Source: an uncultured Bulleidia sp.
Lineage (GTDB): Bacteria > Bacillota_I > Bacilli_A > Erysipelotrichales > Erysipelotrichaceae
Assembly (NCBI GenBank): GCA_934754415.1
Contig: CAKVIS010000014.1
Location: 1 to 36,988 of the forward strand
DNA length: 36,988 nucleotides
Direction of reading: 5' to 3'
The notes beneath the pieces are model-generated. The model had not been told where the DNA came from, made no database searches, and was given only the letters and a program-made list of their open reading frames with translations. Numbering within the stretch: the first letter of the stretch is position 1; each line of letters opens with the position of its first letter. A program made the position numbers and the translations under genes. Positions 1-8,715 of the stretch are shown here, piece after piece.

Positions 1-701
1 GAAGAACACAAATCATCTGTTAATTCATTCAACACATCCGGTAATTCAATGCTATATCTTTCTATAATGTCTTTAAAATAAACTTCACTAAAAAGATTTT
101 TTAAATAGTTTACTTTTTCAACATCATTTTTCTTATTTAAGACAAGTGGCATTCCACCATATAAAGCATATTCCTCATAAGCTTCAGATTTATCACCACC
201 GACAAAATTATAGTATTCTTTAAAAGTTAGTGGATACATCTTAATTTCATCACTTCTTCCTCTAAATGCCGTTAATACATCTTTAGTAAGCATCTTAGAA
301 TTAGATCCTGTTACATAAATATCAACATTACGAAGTCGCATTAACCCATTAAGCACATTATATAGTTTAATATCTTCTGAATTTCTTAATTCTTCTTTGC
401 TAATAGCATATTGAACTTCATCAATCAAAATATAATACATATCATCATTAACTATTTTTTCACGGATATATTTTGATAATTCATCTGGATTTCGATATTT
501 AATATAAAGATCATCATCTAAAGCAATGGTGATTATATTATCTTTACTAATTCCATTATTTATTAGGTAATCATAAAATAAATTAAATAACAAATAACTC
601 TTACCGCATCTTCTTATGCCAGTAATAACTTTAATCAAACCATTTTCTTTTTTATCAATAATTTGTTTAAGGTAATAATCTCTTTTAATAACGTTAGACA
701 T
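1..701 (-). CDS. AAA/DUF4143-family ATPase, 3' end cut by window edge
   Basis: N-terminal ~233 residues of an ATP-binding protein of the AAA_14/DUF4143 family; the C-terminal part lies left of the window. The start is the ATG at 699-701, with an AAAGG Shine-Dalgarno 9 nt upstream; an in-frame ATG at 708-710 is too close to that site. Visible motifs are the Walker A GIRRCGKS, the Walker B YYILIDEVQ and the sensor-like DIYVTGSNSKM. The family is widespread in gut bacteria and archaea as isolated single genes; its physiological role is not established. A second member (396 residues) lies at 16921-18111. The gene is preceded by two tandem dyad elements (719-826), likely its control region. The frame is open to the edge, so it looks intact as far as can be seen. 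Confidence 0.9.
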   Translation of the reverse strand, partial: MSNVIKRDYYLKQIIDKKENGLIKVITGIRRCGKSYLLFNLFYDYLINNGISKDNIITIALDDDLYIKYRNPDELSKYIREKIVNDDMYYILIDEVQYAISKEELRNSEDIKLYNVLNGLMRLRNVDIYVTGSNSKMLTKDVLTAFRGRSDEIKMYPLTFKEYYNFVGGDKSEAYEEYALYGGMPLVLNKKNDVEKVNYLKNLFSEVYFKDIIERYSIELPDVLNELTDDLCS

Positions 702-718
702 CAAAATCATCCTTTCAA

Positions 719-826
719 TTAAAACTTATGGAACTTTTACCGTAACTTTTAACTAAAAATACCATATCCAAATCCAAATATCAACTTTTGATTTAAAACT
801 TAGGGGATTTTTGCCGCAACTTTTAA
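719..826 (-). promoter_or_regulatory. Two tandem dyad elements upstream of the edge ATPase
   Basis: Two 34-nt elements with the same plan: 13-nt arms around an 8-nt spacer. Element 1 has arms 719-731 (TTAAAACTTATGG) and 740-752 (CCGTAACTTTTAA). Element 2 has arms 793-805 and 814-826 (TTAAAACTTAGGG, CCGCAACTTTTAA). The arms are imperfect inverted repeats and the elements are direct repeats 74 nt apart, about seven helical turns. They lie 18 nt from the ATPase start, where an operator or an ATPase target site would be expected. Function is inferred. Confidence 0.7.
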
Positions 827-854
827 TTATATAACTGACCATCTGATTCACTAA

Positions 855-1470
855 TTAGAAAACATAGGAAAAGCTGTATCTAAAGCAAAAGATATTTGTT
901 CTCTGGTTATAGTGTGAGATAAAGATATATATATATTCTTGTACTTTTAGCATTACTTCGTTTCTTATATTTCTATGATTAAACAGGTATTCTTGCTCTG
1001 CGAAAAACAAAGGCAGATTCATTTTTCTTACTCCATGATAGATGCCTGCAATGGTATTCTTGATATTCCTAACAATGATATTTAGCCAATACAGGCGGTG
1101 GTTACATTCAGAATAGTCTGTTCTTTCATTATATTGAATGTGCTTTTACCATCAGTATTCAAAACCTTGTCTTTAGACAGAACCAATACTTTAGATAAGA
1201 AATCTTTAGTAGTAAAGCTGTCGTCTTTAGGTATTACTTTAAGCTTTATGCTTTGCGGCTATTTATTGTCTTGGAGTGTGGATAAAGCTATACAGAAAGG
1301 CTGCTGTTGCGTACCACAACCTTGATGACCAGGCTCTTTTGACTAAGAACTAATATACGCAACATCAGTCTCATAAAACATTGTGTTCAAGATTGTAGTT
1401 GAGTTACATTCAACACATACATAGATATGTCTTCTTGTAGATAATTTCCTGTAATGAGTAGTACACTCAC
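855..1470 (-). pseudogene. Decayed IS1595/ISXO2-like transposase
   Basis: The minus strand keeps recognisable pieces of an ISXO2-like transposase. They are a possible zinc-ribbon segment (YVCVEC), a region like the DETYIS motif (ETDVAYIS), TDGKSTFNIM, and a C-terminal block reading WLNIIVRNIKNTIAGIYHGV then EQEYLFNHR, close to the family ending (HxGVS... YLDEFxFRFNRR). The upstream part carries at least two in-frame stops and the C-terminal block is in a different frame, so no intact protein can be made. The frame ends at 855-857. A 75-residue open frame on the plus strand here (1098-1325) is a shadow of this remnant. Terminal inverted repeats of the original element were not identified. Confidence 0.7.
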
Positions 1471-1478
1471 AGTTTAAT

Positions 1479-1569
1479 TAATTCAGCGGCATAACCCGAT
1501 TGCTAGGTTTCTTGGCTTACCGATTCAGGCAGTCGAATTAAAAAGCTCCACCGGGTTACGCATGAATTA
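1479..1569. repeat. Imperfect long inverted repeat, possible structured RNA
   Basis: The outer arms TAATTC (1479-1484) and GAATTA (1564-1569), a middle GCG/CGC, and the inner arms TAACCCG (1492-1498) and CGGGTTA (1552-1558) pair across about 53 nt. The enclosed sequence is GC-richer than its surroundings and holds smaller potential hairpins. It could be a remnant end of an insertion element or a structured RNA. No coding sense was found here. Confidence 0.45.
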
Positions 1570-1578
1570 GAGGCGAAT

Positions 1579-1624
1579 AAAAGTCAGTAAAAGCAGATGA
1601 TGTCATCTGCTTTTACTGACTTTT
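1579..1624 (-). terminator. Perfect 22-bp terminator hairpin overlapping a stop codon
   Basis: Arms 1579-1600 and 1603-1624 are perfectly complementary over 22 bp with a 2-nt centre, and T-rich on both strands. On the minus strand it ends the addB-addA-regulator transcript. The stop codon (1613-1615) and last codons of the regulator lie inside one arm. Symmetry would also let it stop plus-strand transcription. Confidence 0.8.
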
Positions 1625-2893
1625 GAGAATGCGTATATATTCCTGCTGTATGAAAACCATGACTTCTGTATTGTCTTTATAGTAATCCATTAATGCATCC
1701 AGTATTTTGTACTTTAATTCCTTGTTAGGACAGGTGGAGATGATTTTGCGTATCAGCTGTATGGATTTTTTTCTTTTCTTTGATAAAGCATAATACACCA
1801 GTTCTATGAAATCTCTGTAATATTTGGATGTTATACCTAAGGCAAGTACTTCCTCACTGTATTTCAGACACATGTCTTTTTCACCTGAGTACAATAATGC
1901 AATAACTTTATGCAGTTTGGCTAATTCATATTCCGGATTCAGAGTTAGTACACAATTAGCATAATAGAGACCTTCCGCATACATCTGATTGCGTATATAA
2001 CATATACTCAGCTTATCCAGAACTCTTACCTGGAAGTAGATATCCTTCTGGTCAATATGCTGTAAAAAGTGAATACACTTCTTCTGAGCCATTTCAAAGT
2101 TACCCATTAAGGAATGACAGTCTGCCATGGTAAGCATCAGGTACTTGGTTCTTCTGAAATAGGTGGTTTTACTTAGAATGTCAAAGGCTCTTTTGGCATA
2201 GACATACGCTTTGAACCCATCTGTCAGATGCAGATAAATGATACTTTTTTCCTGATGTATTAAAGCTAACAGGTTGGATTGTGCCACATCTCCATCCAGA
2301 AAAGATTCTACTGTGTTCAGAATATCCAGTGCTTTGGATAACTGTCCAAGGTTAAAGGCATTTTCTGCCTGGAATAAGATAAAGAAGATGTATTCTTCTT
2401 TGGTATACAGCTTCTTATATCTTGTAATCAGAGTGCGAAGTTCTTCTGTTTCCTTCTGTGGCTTTCTGTGACTGACACATTCAAAGTATCGTAGTAATTG
2501 ATAATGAAAGTATCCTGGAGAGTATTTTAAGATGTGAGAGTCAGCAAAGAAGTGTTCAAACAGTTTGTCGATTCTTTCGTAATTCAGATTTAAATACGCA
2601 TCTATAAATTCCTGTATGGCCAGTTTGCACAGGATATAGGAATGTTCATCATTATGAAACTCTGTACCTGCAAAGGATGTCAGTGTAGCAATGATCTCTG
2701 GTGTGATTCTGGTTTTGCCATTGACTATTTTACTGAGTAACCCTTTATTGATATTTAAAGACTGTGACACAAAGTTTAAAGACATGTTTTCTTTCAGACA
2801 CATGTGCTGCAGGTAAGCTCCAACTATTTTTCTGTATTCTTTTTCGGTATAGGAATCGGGGAAGGTTTCATAGAATTCTTCATATTCTTTCAT
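1613..2893 (-). CDS. HTH/TPR transcriptional regulator (Rgg/PlcR-like architecture)
   Basis: A 426-residue protein. An XRE-type helix-turn-helix lies at about residues 25-75 (SLNFVSQSLNINKGLLSKIV, then NGKTRITPE), followed by about 330 residues of helical, TPR-like repeats. This layout is that of RRNPP/Rgg-type regulators, which bind DNA at the N-terminus and often sense a peptide with the repeat domain. It starts 19 nt after the addA stop and reads in the same direction, so it can be made from the addBA transcript. It also has its own candidate -10 (TATACT, 2906-2901) one nucleotide short of giving a leaderless start, inside a 15-nt palindrome. No small peptide gene was recognised beside it, so peptide sensing is inference. 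There is no clear Shine-Dalgarno. Confidence 0.75.
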   Translation of the reverse strand: MKEYEEFYETFPDSYTEKEYRKIVGAYLQHMCLKENMSLNFVSQSLNINKGLLSKIVNGKTRITPEIIATLTSFAGTEFHNDEHSYILCKLAIQEFIDAYLNLNYERIDKLFEHFFADSHILKYSPGYFHYQLLRYFECVSHRKPQKETEELRTLITRYKKLYTKEEYIFFILFQAENAFNLGQLSKALDILNTVESFLDGDVAQSNLLALIHQEKSIIYLHLTDGFKAYVYAKRAFDILSKTTYFRRTKYLMLTMADCHSLMGNFEMAQKKCIHFLQHIDQKDIYFQVRVLDKLSICYIRNQMYAEGLYYANCVLTLNPEYELAKLHKVIALLYSGEKDMCLKYSEEVLALGITSKYYRDFIELVYYALSKKRKKSIQLIRKIISTCPNKELKYKILDALMDYYKDNTEVMVFIQQEYIRILKSQ

Positions 2894-2912
2894 ATGCTTA
2901 AGTATACCTTAA
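2894..2912 (-). promoter_or_regulatory. Internal -10 box inside a palindrome before the HTH/TPR gene
   Basis: The near-perfect palindrome TTAAGTATACCTTAA (2898-2912) contains TATACT on the minus strand (2906-2901). The expected start point is 2894 and the ATG begins at 2893. An operator overlapping a -10 directly in front of a regulator suggests autoregulation. No -35 was identified. Confidence 0.45.
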
Positions 2913-5900
2913 TTACTGCAGCTCAATAAAGCATTCATTGTGGAAAGAATAGGCATATACAGTCAGTGTATGAAGAGGAAACAGAATTTCCAGTGCACGT
3001 TTGTACGTGAGTAACTGTTCTTTGTATCTTTGAAGAATAACTTCTTTTGTGGCATTGTCTGTTTTAAAGTCAATCAGGATTACACAAGATTCATCATGTG
3101 CCACAAAGTCCATGGAACCTTTGATGGTAGTATTGTTTTGTCTGTCTATGACAAAGAAACTTTTTTCTTTTTCTATTGTTTTCAAAAGACATGCCTGATA
3201 AATATCACTTTGAGCAAAGTGACGCAGTTTTTCTTTATCTGAAGAAGATACAGGCAGGTCTTTTAAGGTATCTGTTGTCCAGGTGGTATCTGGTAAATGT
3301 TCAATGATTTCATGCATGGCAGTTCCATAAGATGTTGCATGGGTGTTATGCATGTCCAAAGAAGGAATGGAGGTAAACTCTGTTTCACTTGGCATGATAA
3401 TCTCTGGCAATACGTCAGTCTTAGGATAGACAGGTAAAACATCTGTATATCTTTGAGTTTTTAAAGGTAAAGGGTCGGTGTCTGTCAGGTATGTATGTTC
3501 AATGTGGAATAATGGACCTTCTTCCATAGCAGAAAGGATAAGACCACTCATACCTTTGCGTAAGTTGATACTTCCACGGGATAAAGAGACTGGTTTTTTC
3601 AGCTTGTCACCGGCTTCTACAATGTAGATTCTCTGCACAGCTCTTGTTAAAGCTACATAGAGCACTCTTGTAAATTCCTCCAGATCTTCCAGGTTGCTTG
3701 TATGAGAGATGGCAAGGGAGTAGACAGTATCTCTTTTAACTCTGTATTTCAGATCCATGTGTTTTAATCCTAAATAGAGATCATCATGAATCTGTACTAA
3801 AGAGGAACTTTCTTTGTCTGTATTCTGGTTATCAGAGAACAGGAAGACTACCTGGTATTGCAACCCTTTGGATTGATGAATGGTAACGACTCTTACAAGA
3901 TCATCCTGTTTCCCTTTGGAGACAGCTTCAGAGCTTTTTTCATCCGTGCCTGTTTCTAAAAATACCTTTAAAGCATAGAGGTCTTCAATGTTGGAGTTTT
4001 GTATTTTCTGCATCAGGAAATCAAAGTTGGTCTGGGCATTATCATCCAGGGCATTGTAATACTGATGCATAAAAGCTAATTTTTCTAAGAACTGTATACT
4101 GCCTTGTGTATCTGCAATTTCTTTCAGTTTCTGTAATTCTTCTAAGATGACAGGATATTCCTGGTGAATGCCTTTATAGATGGAGCCATGATGTACTTTT
4201 AAAAGACTTAAAGTTTCATCATCAAATCTGTATAAAGGACTGGTTAAAGTGGTGACTAAGGCAACAGGGTCACATGGGTCCAGCATGGTTTTGACAATAT
4301 GGAGAATATCTGTACATAGAGTAGAGTTGAAGAATCCCTGACGTGTATCGATATCATAAGGAATGTGATACGTATCAAAGGCAGTTTTTAAAGCCAGTTT
4401 GTTATTGTGATTTCTTGTCAGTACCGCCATGTCACTGAAGGAGAAACCATCGTTATGTAAACGTATGATCTGCTGAGCAATCCAGGTAGCTTTTAAGGAG
4501 GCAGAAGAAGTTCTGATGTCTTCATCCGTTCTTCCTACACAGGTAAAAACAGCAGGATAGAAACCTTCTTTCTGTCTGTCGGTACCGATTTCCTGATAGT
4601 CATCTTCAAGATACGTATCTTTACATCCTTCAATATTCATGAGTTTTGAAAACAGGGTGTTATTAAAATCCACAACACAGGATCTGGATCTGAAGTTGTG
4701 TTTTAAATGAATACAATGCTGGTTTTCATCCTGCATCATATTCTGCATTAAAGATGGTTTTGCCTGACGGAATCTGTAAATAGACTGTTTGACATCTCCT
4801 ACTCTGAAAACATTATGTCCGTTGGATATCAGTTCAATGATGGCGTTTTGTAAGACACTGGTATCCTGGAATTCATCCACCATGATTTCATCGTAAGAAC
4901 CTTGTAATACTTTAGCTACTTCATAGTCATTGGCCTGTAAGATGTCCAGTAAGAATCTTTCCATGTCTGTAAAGTCTATGGCTTTTTCTTTTAACTTGCT
5001 TTGAGAAAACAGAGTCTGACATCTATGAGCAAGGTCTAATAGTGTATGGGCATAAGGTACAAGGTCATTGCAATCCTGTACCAGTACCTGTTCACTGCAG
5101 GAAGATGCGCAAAGTTCTTTCACCATGGAAGAAGTTTTTTTGACGAGCTCTGAATAGTCAGCAGCTTTATTGTAAGTAGAAGGGATGGAGGTTAAAAGAT
5201 ATTCCAGAGAGCCTAAGAATAGTGGATAGTTCTGTTCCTCAAGACTTTGTTGGGTATTGACTAAATTATTATAGAAAGGTGGAAGCTGGTCTTTATGTTT
5301 TTGATCACATTCCACTGAAGCAGCCTGCATTTCTTTTACAAGTTGAAAGATAGTTTCTACCTGTAATTTCTTTTCGTCAAAGAAAGCATGTAAAATGTCT
5401 TCGTCAATTTCTTTTAAGTGTCGTACAGGATGGTATTTTGCTTTGGCGTTTGTATAGAATTCCTGTACGTTGAAACAGCTGTTGGCATGGTTCTGGATAG
5501 AAAGAATGGTACTTTCCAGACTGGAGTAATCTTCACTTCTTGCAGAAAAGTAAGTCACAAGATTTTCTGTGTCTTCTTTTCTTTCTGCATAGAATTCCTG
5601 TAATGCCTGTAAGAAAGCCATATGCTGTAATCTTGAAGAAGACCCTGCATCCAGAATCTGTGTGGCAGTGATGGGGTCTAAACCTATGACAGTGTAGTAC
5701 TTTTTTACTAACTTTAAGCAATAGGAGTCTATGGTCAGAATATCCGCATCTTCCAGTGCGACAATCTGATCCTGAATGTAGGCTTTTTTGCTTTCTGTAC
5801 AGTGCAGTAATTCTTCCTGAAAACTTTTGGATAATCGTGCTTTCATTTCTTCTGCAGCTGCTTTGGTGAAAGTCAGGGCAACAATTCTTTGAATAGGCAC

Positions 5901-6032
5901 TTCATCGTTTAAACATCTTTTGACAAGTCGTGCCACAAGAACACTGGTTTTCCCTGCACCTGCAGAGGCAGATACCAGGATATTGGTGTTGATGGTGTCA
6001 CGGGCTTCCTGTTGCTGAAGATCTAAAGCCAT
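2913..6032 (-). CDS. addA: ATP-dependent helicase/nuclease subunit A
   Basis: A 1039-residue UvrD-type helicase with a C-terminal nuclease, subunit of the AddAB (RexAB) enzyme that resects double-strand breaks for recombination. Motifs in order: Walker A SASAGAGKTS (residues 21-30), Walker B EIMVDEFQDTS, motif III VGDVKQSIYRFR, motif IV HNFRSRS, motif V TIHQSKGLQYQVVF, motif VI YVALTRA, and near the C-terminus the PD-(D/E)XK nuclease signature GSMDFVAHDES...VILIDFKTD. It is shorter than the ~1230-residue Bacillus subtilis AddA but every core motif is present. Its ATG is 2 nt after the addB stop, the usual B-then-A order, so the two are co-translated. Confidence 0.97.
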   Translation of the reverse strand: MALDLQQQEARDTINTNILVSASAGAGKTSVLVARLVKRCLNDEVPIQRIVALTFTKAAAEEMKARLSKSFQEELLHCTESKKAYIQDQIVALEDADILTIDSYCLKLVKKYYTVIGLDPITATQILDAGSSSRLQHMAFLQALQEFYAERKEDTENLVTYFSARSEDYSSLESTILSIQNHANSCFNVQEFYTNAKAKYHPVRHLKEIDEDILHAFFDEKKLQVETIFQLVKEMQAASVECDQKHKDQLPPFYNNLVNTQQSLEEQNYPLFLGSLEYLLTSIPSTYNKAADYSELVKKTSSMVKELCASSCSEQVLVQDCNDLVPYAHTLLDLAHRCQTLFSQSKLKEKAIDFTDMERFLLDILQANDYEVAKVLQGSYDEIMVDEFQDTSVLQNAIIELISNGHNVFRVGDVKQSIYRFRQAKPSLMQNMMQDENQHCIHLKHNFRSRSCVVDFNNTLFSKLMNIEGCKDTYLEDDYQEIGTDRQKEGFYPAVFTCVGRTDEDIRTSSASLKATWIAQQIIRLHNDGFSFSDMAVLTRNHNNKLALKTAFDTYHIPYDIDTRQGFFNSTLCTDILHIVKTMLDPCDPVALVTTLTSPLYRFDDETLSLLKVHHGSIYKGIHQEYPVILEELQKLKEIADTQGSIQFLEKLAFMHQYYNALDDNAQTNFDFLMQKIQNSNIEDLYALKVFLETGTDEKSSEAVSKGKQDDLVRVVTIHQSKGLQYQVVFLFSDNQNTDKESSSLVQIHDDLYLGLKHMDLKYRVKRDTVYSLAISHTSNLEDLEEFTRVLYVALTRAVQRIYIVEAGDKLKKPVSLSRGSINLRKGMSGLILSAMEEGPLFHIEHTYLTDTDPLPLKTQRYTDVLPVYPKTDVLPEIIMPSETEFTSIPSLDMHNTHATSYGTAMHEIIEHLPDTTWTTDTLKDLPVSSSDKEKLRHFAQSDIYQACLLKTIEKEKSFFVIDRQNNTTIKGSMDFVAHDESCVILIDFKTDNATKEVILQRYKEQLLTYKRALEILFPLHTLTVYAYSFHNECFIELQ

Positions 6033-6034
6033 AC

Positions 6035-8566
6035 TCAGTTGTCCTCCTTTCTTTGAGCAATACTTTTTGCAGGATACATTTCTCCATGGTATCTGCAGAT
6101 GGACTTATAGTTGCAGAAGGTACAGGCACCTTCTATAGGATGTACTTCTATAGATCCTGTGGACACATTCACAAAGAAGAATTCATAGACTTCTTTAAGA
6201 ATTTCTTTCACACTGTCAAAATCAGGGTAGTTTTTATGACTTCCATGGTTGATGTGCTTTTCATCATCATCCAGTTCTGTCAGTCTTTCCGTAAAGGTCC
6301 ATCCGGATAAGCGCTGTTTTTTCTGCTTTTCTGATTGAAGAATCTCTTCTTCAGGGTCAATGTAGCTCACTTCTGCTTTCTTTCCTCTGCCTGTTTTTTT
6401 GACAGCTTCTATTTCCAGTGTTTCTTCTTTTAAGGAATAGTAATATCCACCGGCTGGTGTCAGATGTGTCAGTTCTTCAGCAATAGTTAAATAGGAAAGT
6501 AACTGTAAACAGGTACCCTGTTCCAGTTTGGATTGTGTGATGGAGTGAGGAGAGGATTTATAGTCAATGACACGTACACAGTCCTGAGCATGTATGTCCA
6601 TTCTGTCAATAATGCCTTTTAACTGCACATGTGTGGAAATGGGGTGGAGGAAGTGTTGTTCTGTGGCATAGGGTACATAAGAAGTATGCTTCTCAAAGTC
6701 ACACAGAAAGCTTAAAGCTTTCATTAATCCCCGTAACATACGTTTTTTGGAAAGTGTATACAGAATGGTGTTTTCAGGATGGCAATGTATTAAGGCGTCA
6801 AAAGAAGGAGAAATCAGCGCTTCTACTTCTTCTTCAGAGATGCTTGCATACTCTTTTCCAAGGGTATTGACTGCCTGTTCCAGTACGGCATGTTGAAGCG
6901 TACCGGTAAGTTTTGTGTCTAAGTCCGGATATTCTTTTGGTGAGAGTTTTAAACCACTCTGCAGGAACCAGGAATACGGACACTGGAACCATCTTTCAAT
7001 GGTGGAGATAGAACCGGTAATGGTGTTGTTGTCAATATAGAGACTTTCAGCAGTGGTGGAAGAAATGGAATGGTTTGTCTGAAGGAAAGGCCTGACTCTT
7101 TCTAAAGGCCATAAGGTATCTGAGTGCATGATGGCAGCTGGCTGGATTTCTCTTCCTTCATAGTCATTGGTATAGCAGGAGTAATGTAAGACAGATGTGC
7201 CTTTACTGATCCAGGATAAAGAGTCTGTATATTCTGCATATCTTTGAGACAGAGAAGGATAGTGTCTGATTTTGGAAAGATACTGTTCATCAAAAAGACC
7301 TGATGCTGTTTGAAATCCCGGATAGCTTGTACTTGTACAACCTACAACATATCTGTGGGTGGAGGCAGGGACCGGGTGAAGTAAATCTGTGACGATGACT
7401 TTATCTGTAGATAACACAAAGGAAGAGGCAGTCATAGTATCAAGATAGGCACATAAGAAAATCAGATCCTCTTTTGTATGAATAAAAGGTAAAGCATTCT
7501 GTAATTGTCTGCGTAAGGAAATCATCCGCATAAGATGGGTTTTATCTGCACAATACGGATGTTTACGAAGAATATCAAACACAACAGATACCTTTTCTCT
7601 GTAAGGTACTGTGGCATACAATTGTTCAAGACACAGCTGGATACGGTCAAAGTACTGTTTCAGTTTCGCATCTAAAACAGTATACAGTTTTGTATACGAA
7701 GCCAGAGATTCTATATTCTGAATATATGGAACAATGGATTCAGGTGCTGTGGTGGAAGTTAATAAAGATCCCAGCTGTTCAAAACAGTCACTGTCCAACT
7801 GTGCTGGAAATGCATTCTGTGTGATAGCTGCATATAATGTGTCACTGTTTTCGTATACAGAAGCTTTCAGCAAGGCGGTAAACAGTCTGTACATTTTAGG
7901 TAATACATCCTGTTTTACACAGGTGTAAGGGATGTGGTATCTTGCAAAAACAGACTGCAGGACAGGTAACTGACTGGAAGGGTCACATAAGACAATGGTG
8001 GTATCTTCTGTATGGGAACATATTTCCTGGGCAATACTTTCTATTTCTTTTCTTGGATTTAAGGCATGATGAAAGTCTGTATGTACAGGAGTGCTGTCTT
8101 TTTCATAAAAAGGAAAAGATTTCTGCAACTGTGCATACAGCTGAAAGTGATAACTGTCAGATGGAAAATATGGTGTTATAAGAACATCTTCCACTGTATC
8201 TGGTGAAACAGGAGAAGGAAGAGGTAATTCTAAAGCAACTTCTACAATAGTCTGTAATTCCTTTTCGCTGACTGTACTGCATGGCAATTCTTCTGATGGA
8301 ATGCCATACAGTACACACTGTTTGGCCATCTGTAAGATTTCATTACAGAAAGCAGGGTAGATAAACATTTTTCCATAGATGGGAAAGGAATCTTTGAGTG
8401 CACACAGGTTCTGAGATACATTCAGTAACAATGGCAGATCTTCACAGGCACTGTCTTTAAAATAAGAAGAATAGGTGGTGAAGTTATAAGGAATGGTTTT
8501 GGATTGCAGAGCAGCTTTCATCTGTAAAATGTCTGCATAATAGGATTGCGCAAGTATTGTTTTCAT
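6035..8566 (-). CDS. addB: ATP-dependent nuclease subunit B, short form
   Basis: An 843-residue AddB/RexB partner of the downstream helicase. The C-terminal nuclease domain shows GIIDRMDIHAQDCVRVIDYK. The cysteines of the iron-sulfur clamp are present: one in QCPYSWFLQ and three in CTFCNYKSIC. Unlike Bacillus AddB (about 1166 residues), no N-terminal GxxGxGKT Walker A is visible in the first ~100 residues, so ATP binding by this subunit appears lost, as in RexB-type proteins. The start is the ATG at 8566. It has no Shine-Dalgarno but sits 3 nt after the start point predicted from an extended -10 box, so the message is probably almost leaderless. Confidence 0.93.
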   Translation of the reverse strand: MKTILAQSYYADILQMKAALQSKTIPYNFTTYSSYFKDSACEDLPLLLNVSQNLCALKDSFPIYGKMFIYPAFCNEILQMAKQCVLYGIPSEELPCSTVSEKELQTIVEVALELPLPSPVSPDTVEDVLITPYFPSDSYHFQLYAQLQKSFPFYEKDSTPVHTDFHHALNPRKEIESIAQEICSHTEDTTIVLCDPSSQLPVLQSVFARYHIPYTCVKQDVLPKMYRLFTALLKASVYENSDTLYAAITQNAFPAQLDSDCFEQLGSLLTSTTAPESIVPYIQNIESLASYTKLYTVLDAKLKQYFDRIQLCLEQLYATVPYREKVSVVFDILRKHPYCADKTHLMRMISLRRQLQNALPFIHTKEDLIFLCAYLDTMTASSFVLSTDKVIVTDLLHPVPASTHRYVVGCTSTSYPGFQTASGLFDEQYLSKIRHYPSLSQRYAEYTDSLSWISKGTSVLHYSCYTNDYEGREIQPAAIMHSDTLWPLERVRPFLQTNHSISSTTAESLYIDNNTITGSISTIERWFQCPYSWFLQSGLKLSPKEYPDLDTKLTGTLQHAVLEQAVNTLGKEYASISEEEVEALISPSFDALIHCHPENTILYTLSKKRMLRGLMKALSFLCDFEKHTSYVPYATEQHFLHPISTHVQLKGIIDRMDIHAQDCVRVIDYKSSPHSITQSKLEQGTCLQLLSYLTIAEELTHLTPAGGYYYSLKEETLEIEAVKKTGRGKKAEVSYIDPEEEILQSEKQKKQRLSGWTFTERLTELDDDEKHINHGSHKNYPDFDSVKEILKEVYEFFFVNVSTGSIEVHPIEGACTFCNYKSICRYHGEMYPAKSIAQRKEDN

Positions 8567-8568
8567 AG

Positions 8569-8584
8569 TGTGTATATTATACCA
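8569..8584 (-). promoter_or_regulatory. Extended -10 promoter of addBA
   Basis: Minus strand TGGTATAAT, with the hexamer TATAAT at 8581-8576 and the TG extension at 8584-8583. The expected start point is 8569, three bases from the addB ATG. No convincing -35 was seen. Confidence 0.65.
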
Positions 8585-8675
8585 TTCAAAAAGAATGAAT
8601 TATGGTTGACTGCACATATGTGTACTGTAAAGAGAAGTGTAAATAGTATTTCATACATTTGCAGAGGGAGGATAT

Positions 8676-8703
8676 AAAAAAGCGGCAGTATGCAAACTAC
8701 CGC
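8676..8703 (-). terminator. Intrinsic terminator of the 77-residue gene
   Basis: On the minus strand an 8-bp stem (8703-8696 with 8689-8682, one G-U pair) and a 6-nt loop are followed by a run of six T (8681-8676). It lies directly after the stop at 8716. Confidence 0.85.
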
Positions 8704-8715
8704 CATACGACAAGT

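Noticed and set aside
1098..1325. 75-codon plus-strand open frame with hydrophobic stretches
   Set aside because: No ribosome site, and it lies antisense to the decayed IS1595-type transposase, whose conserved segments explain the sequence.
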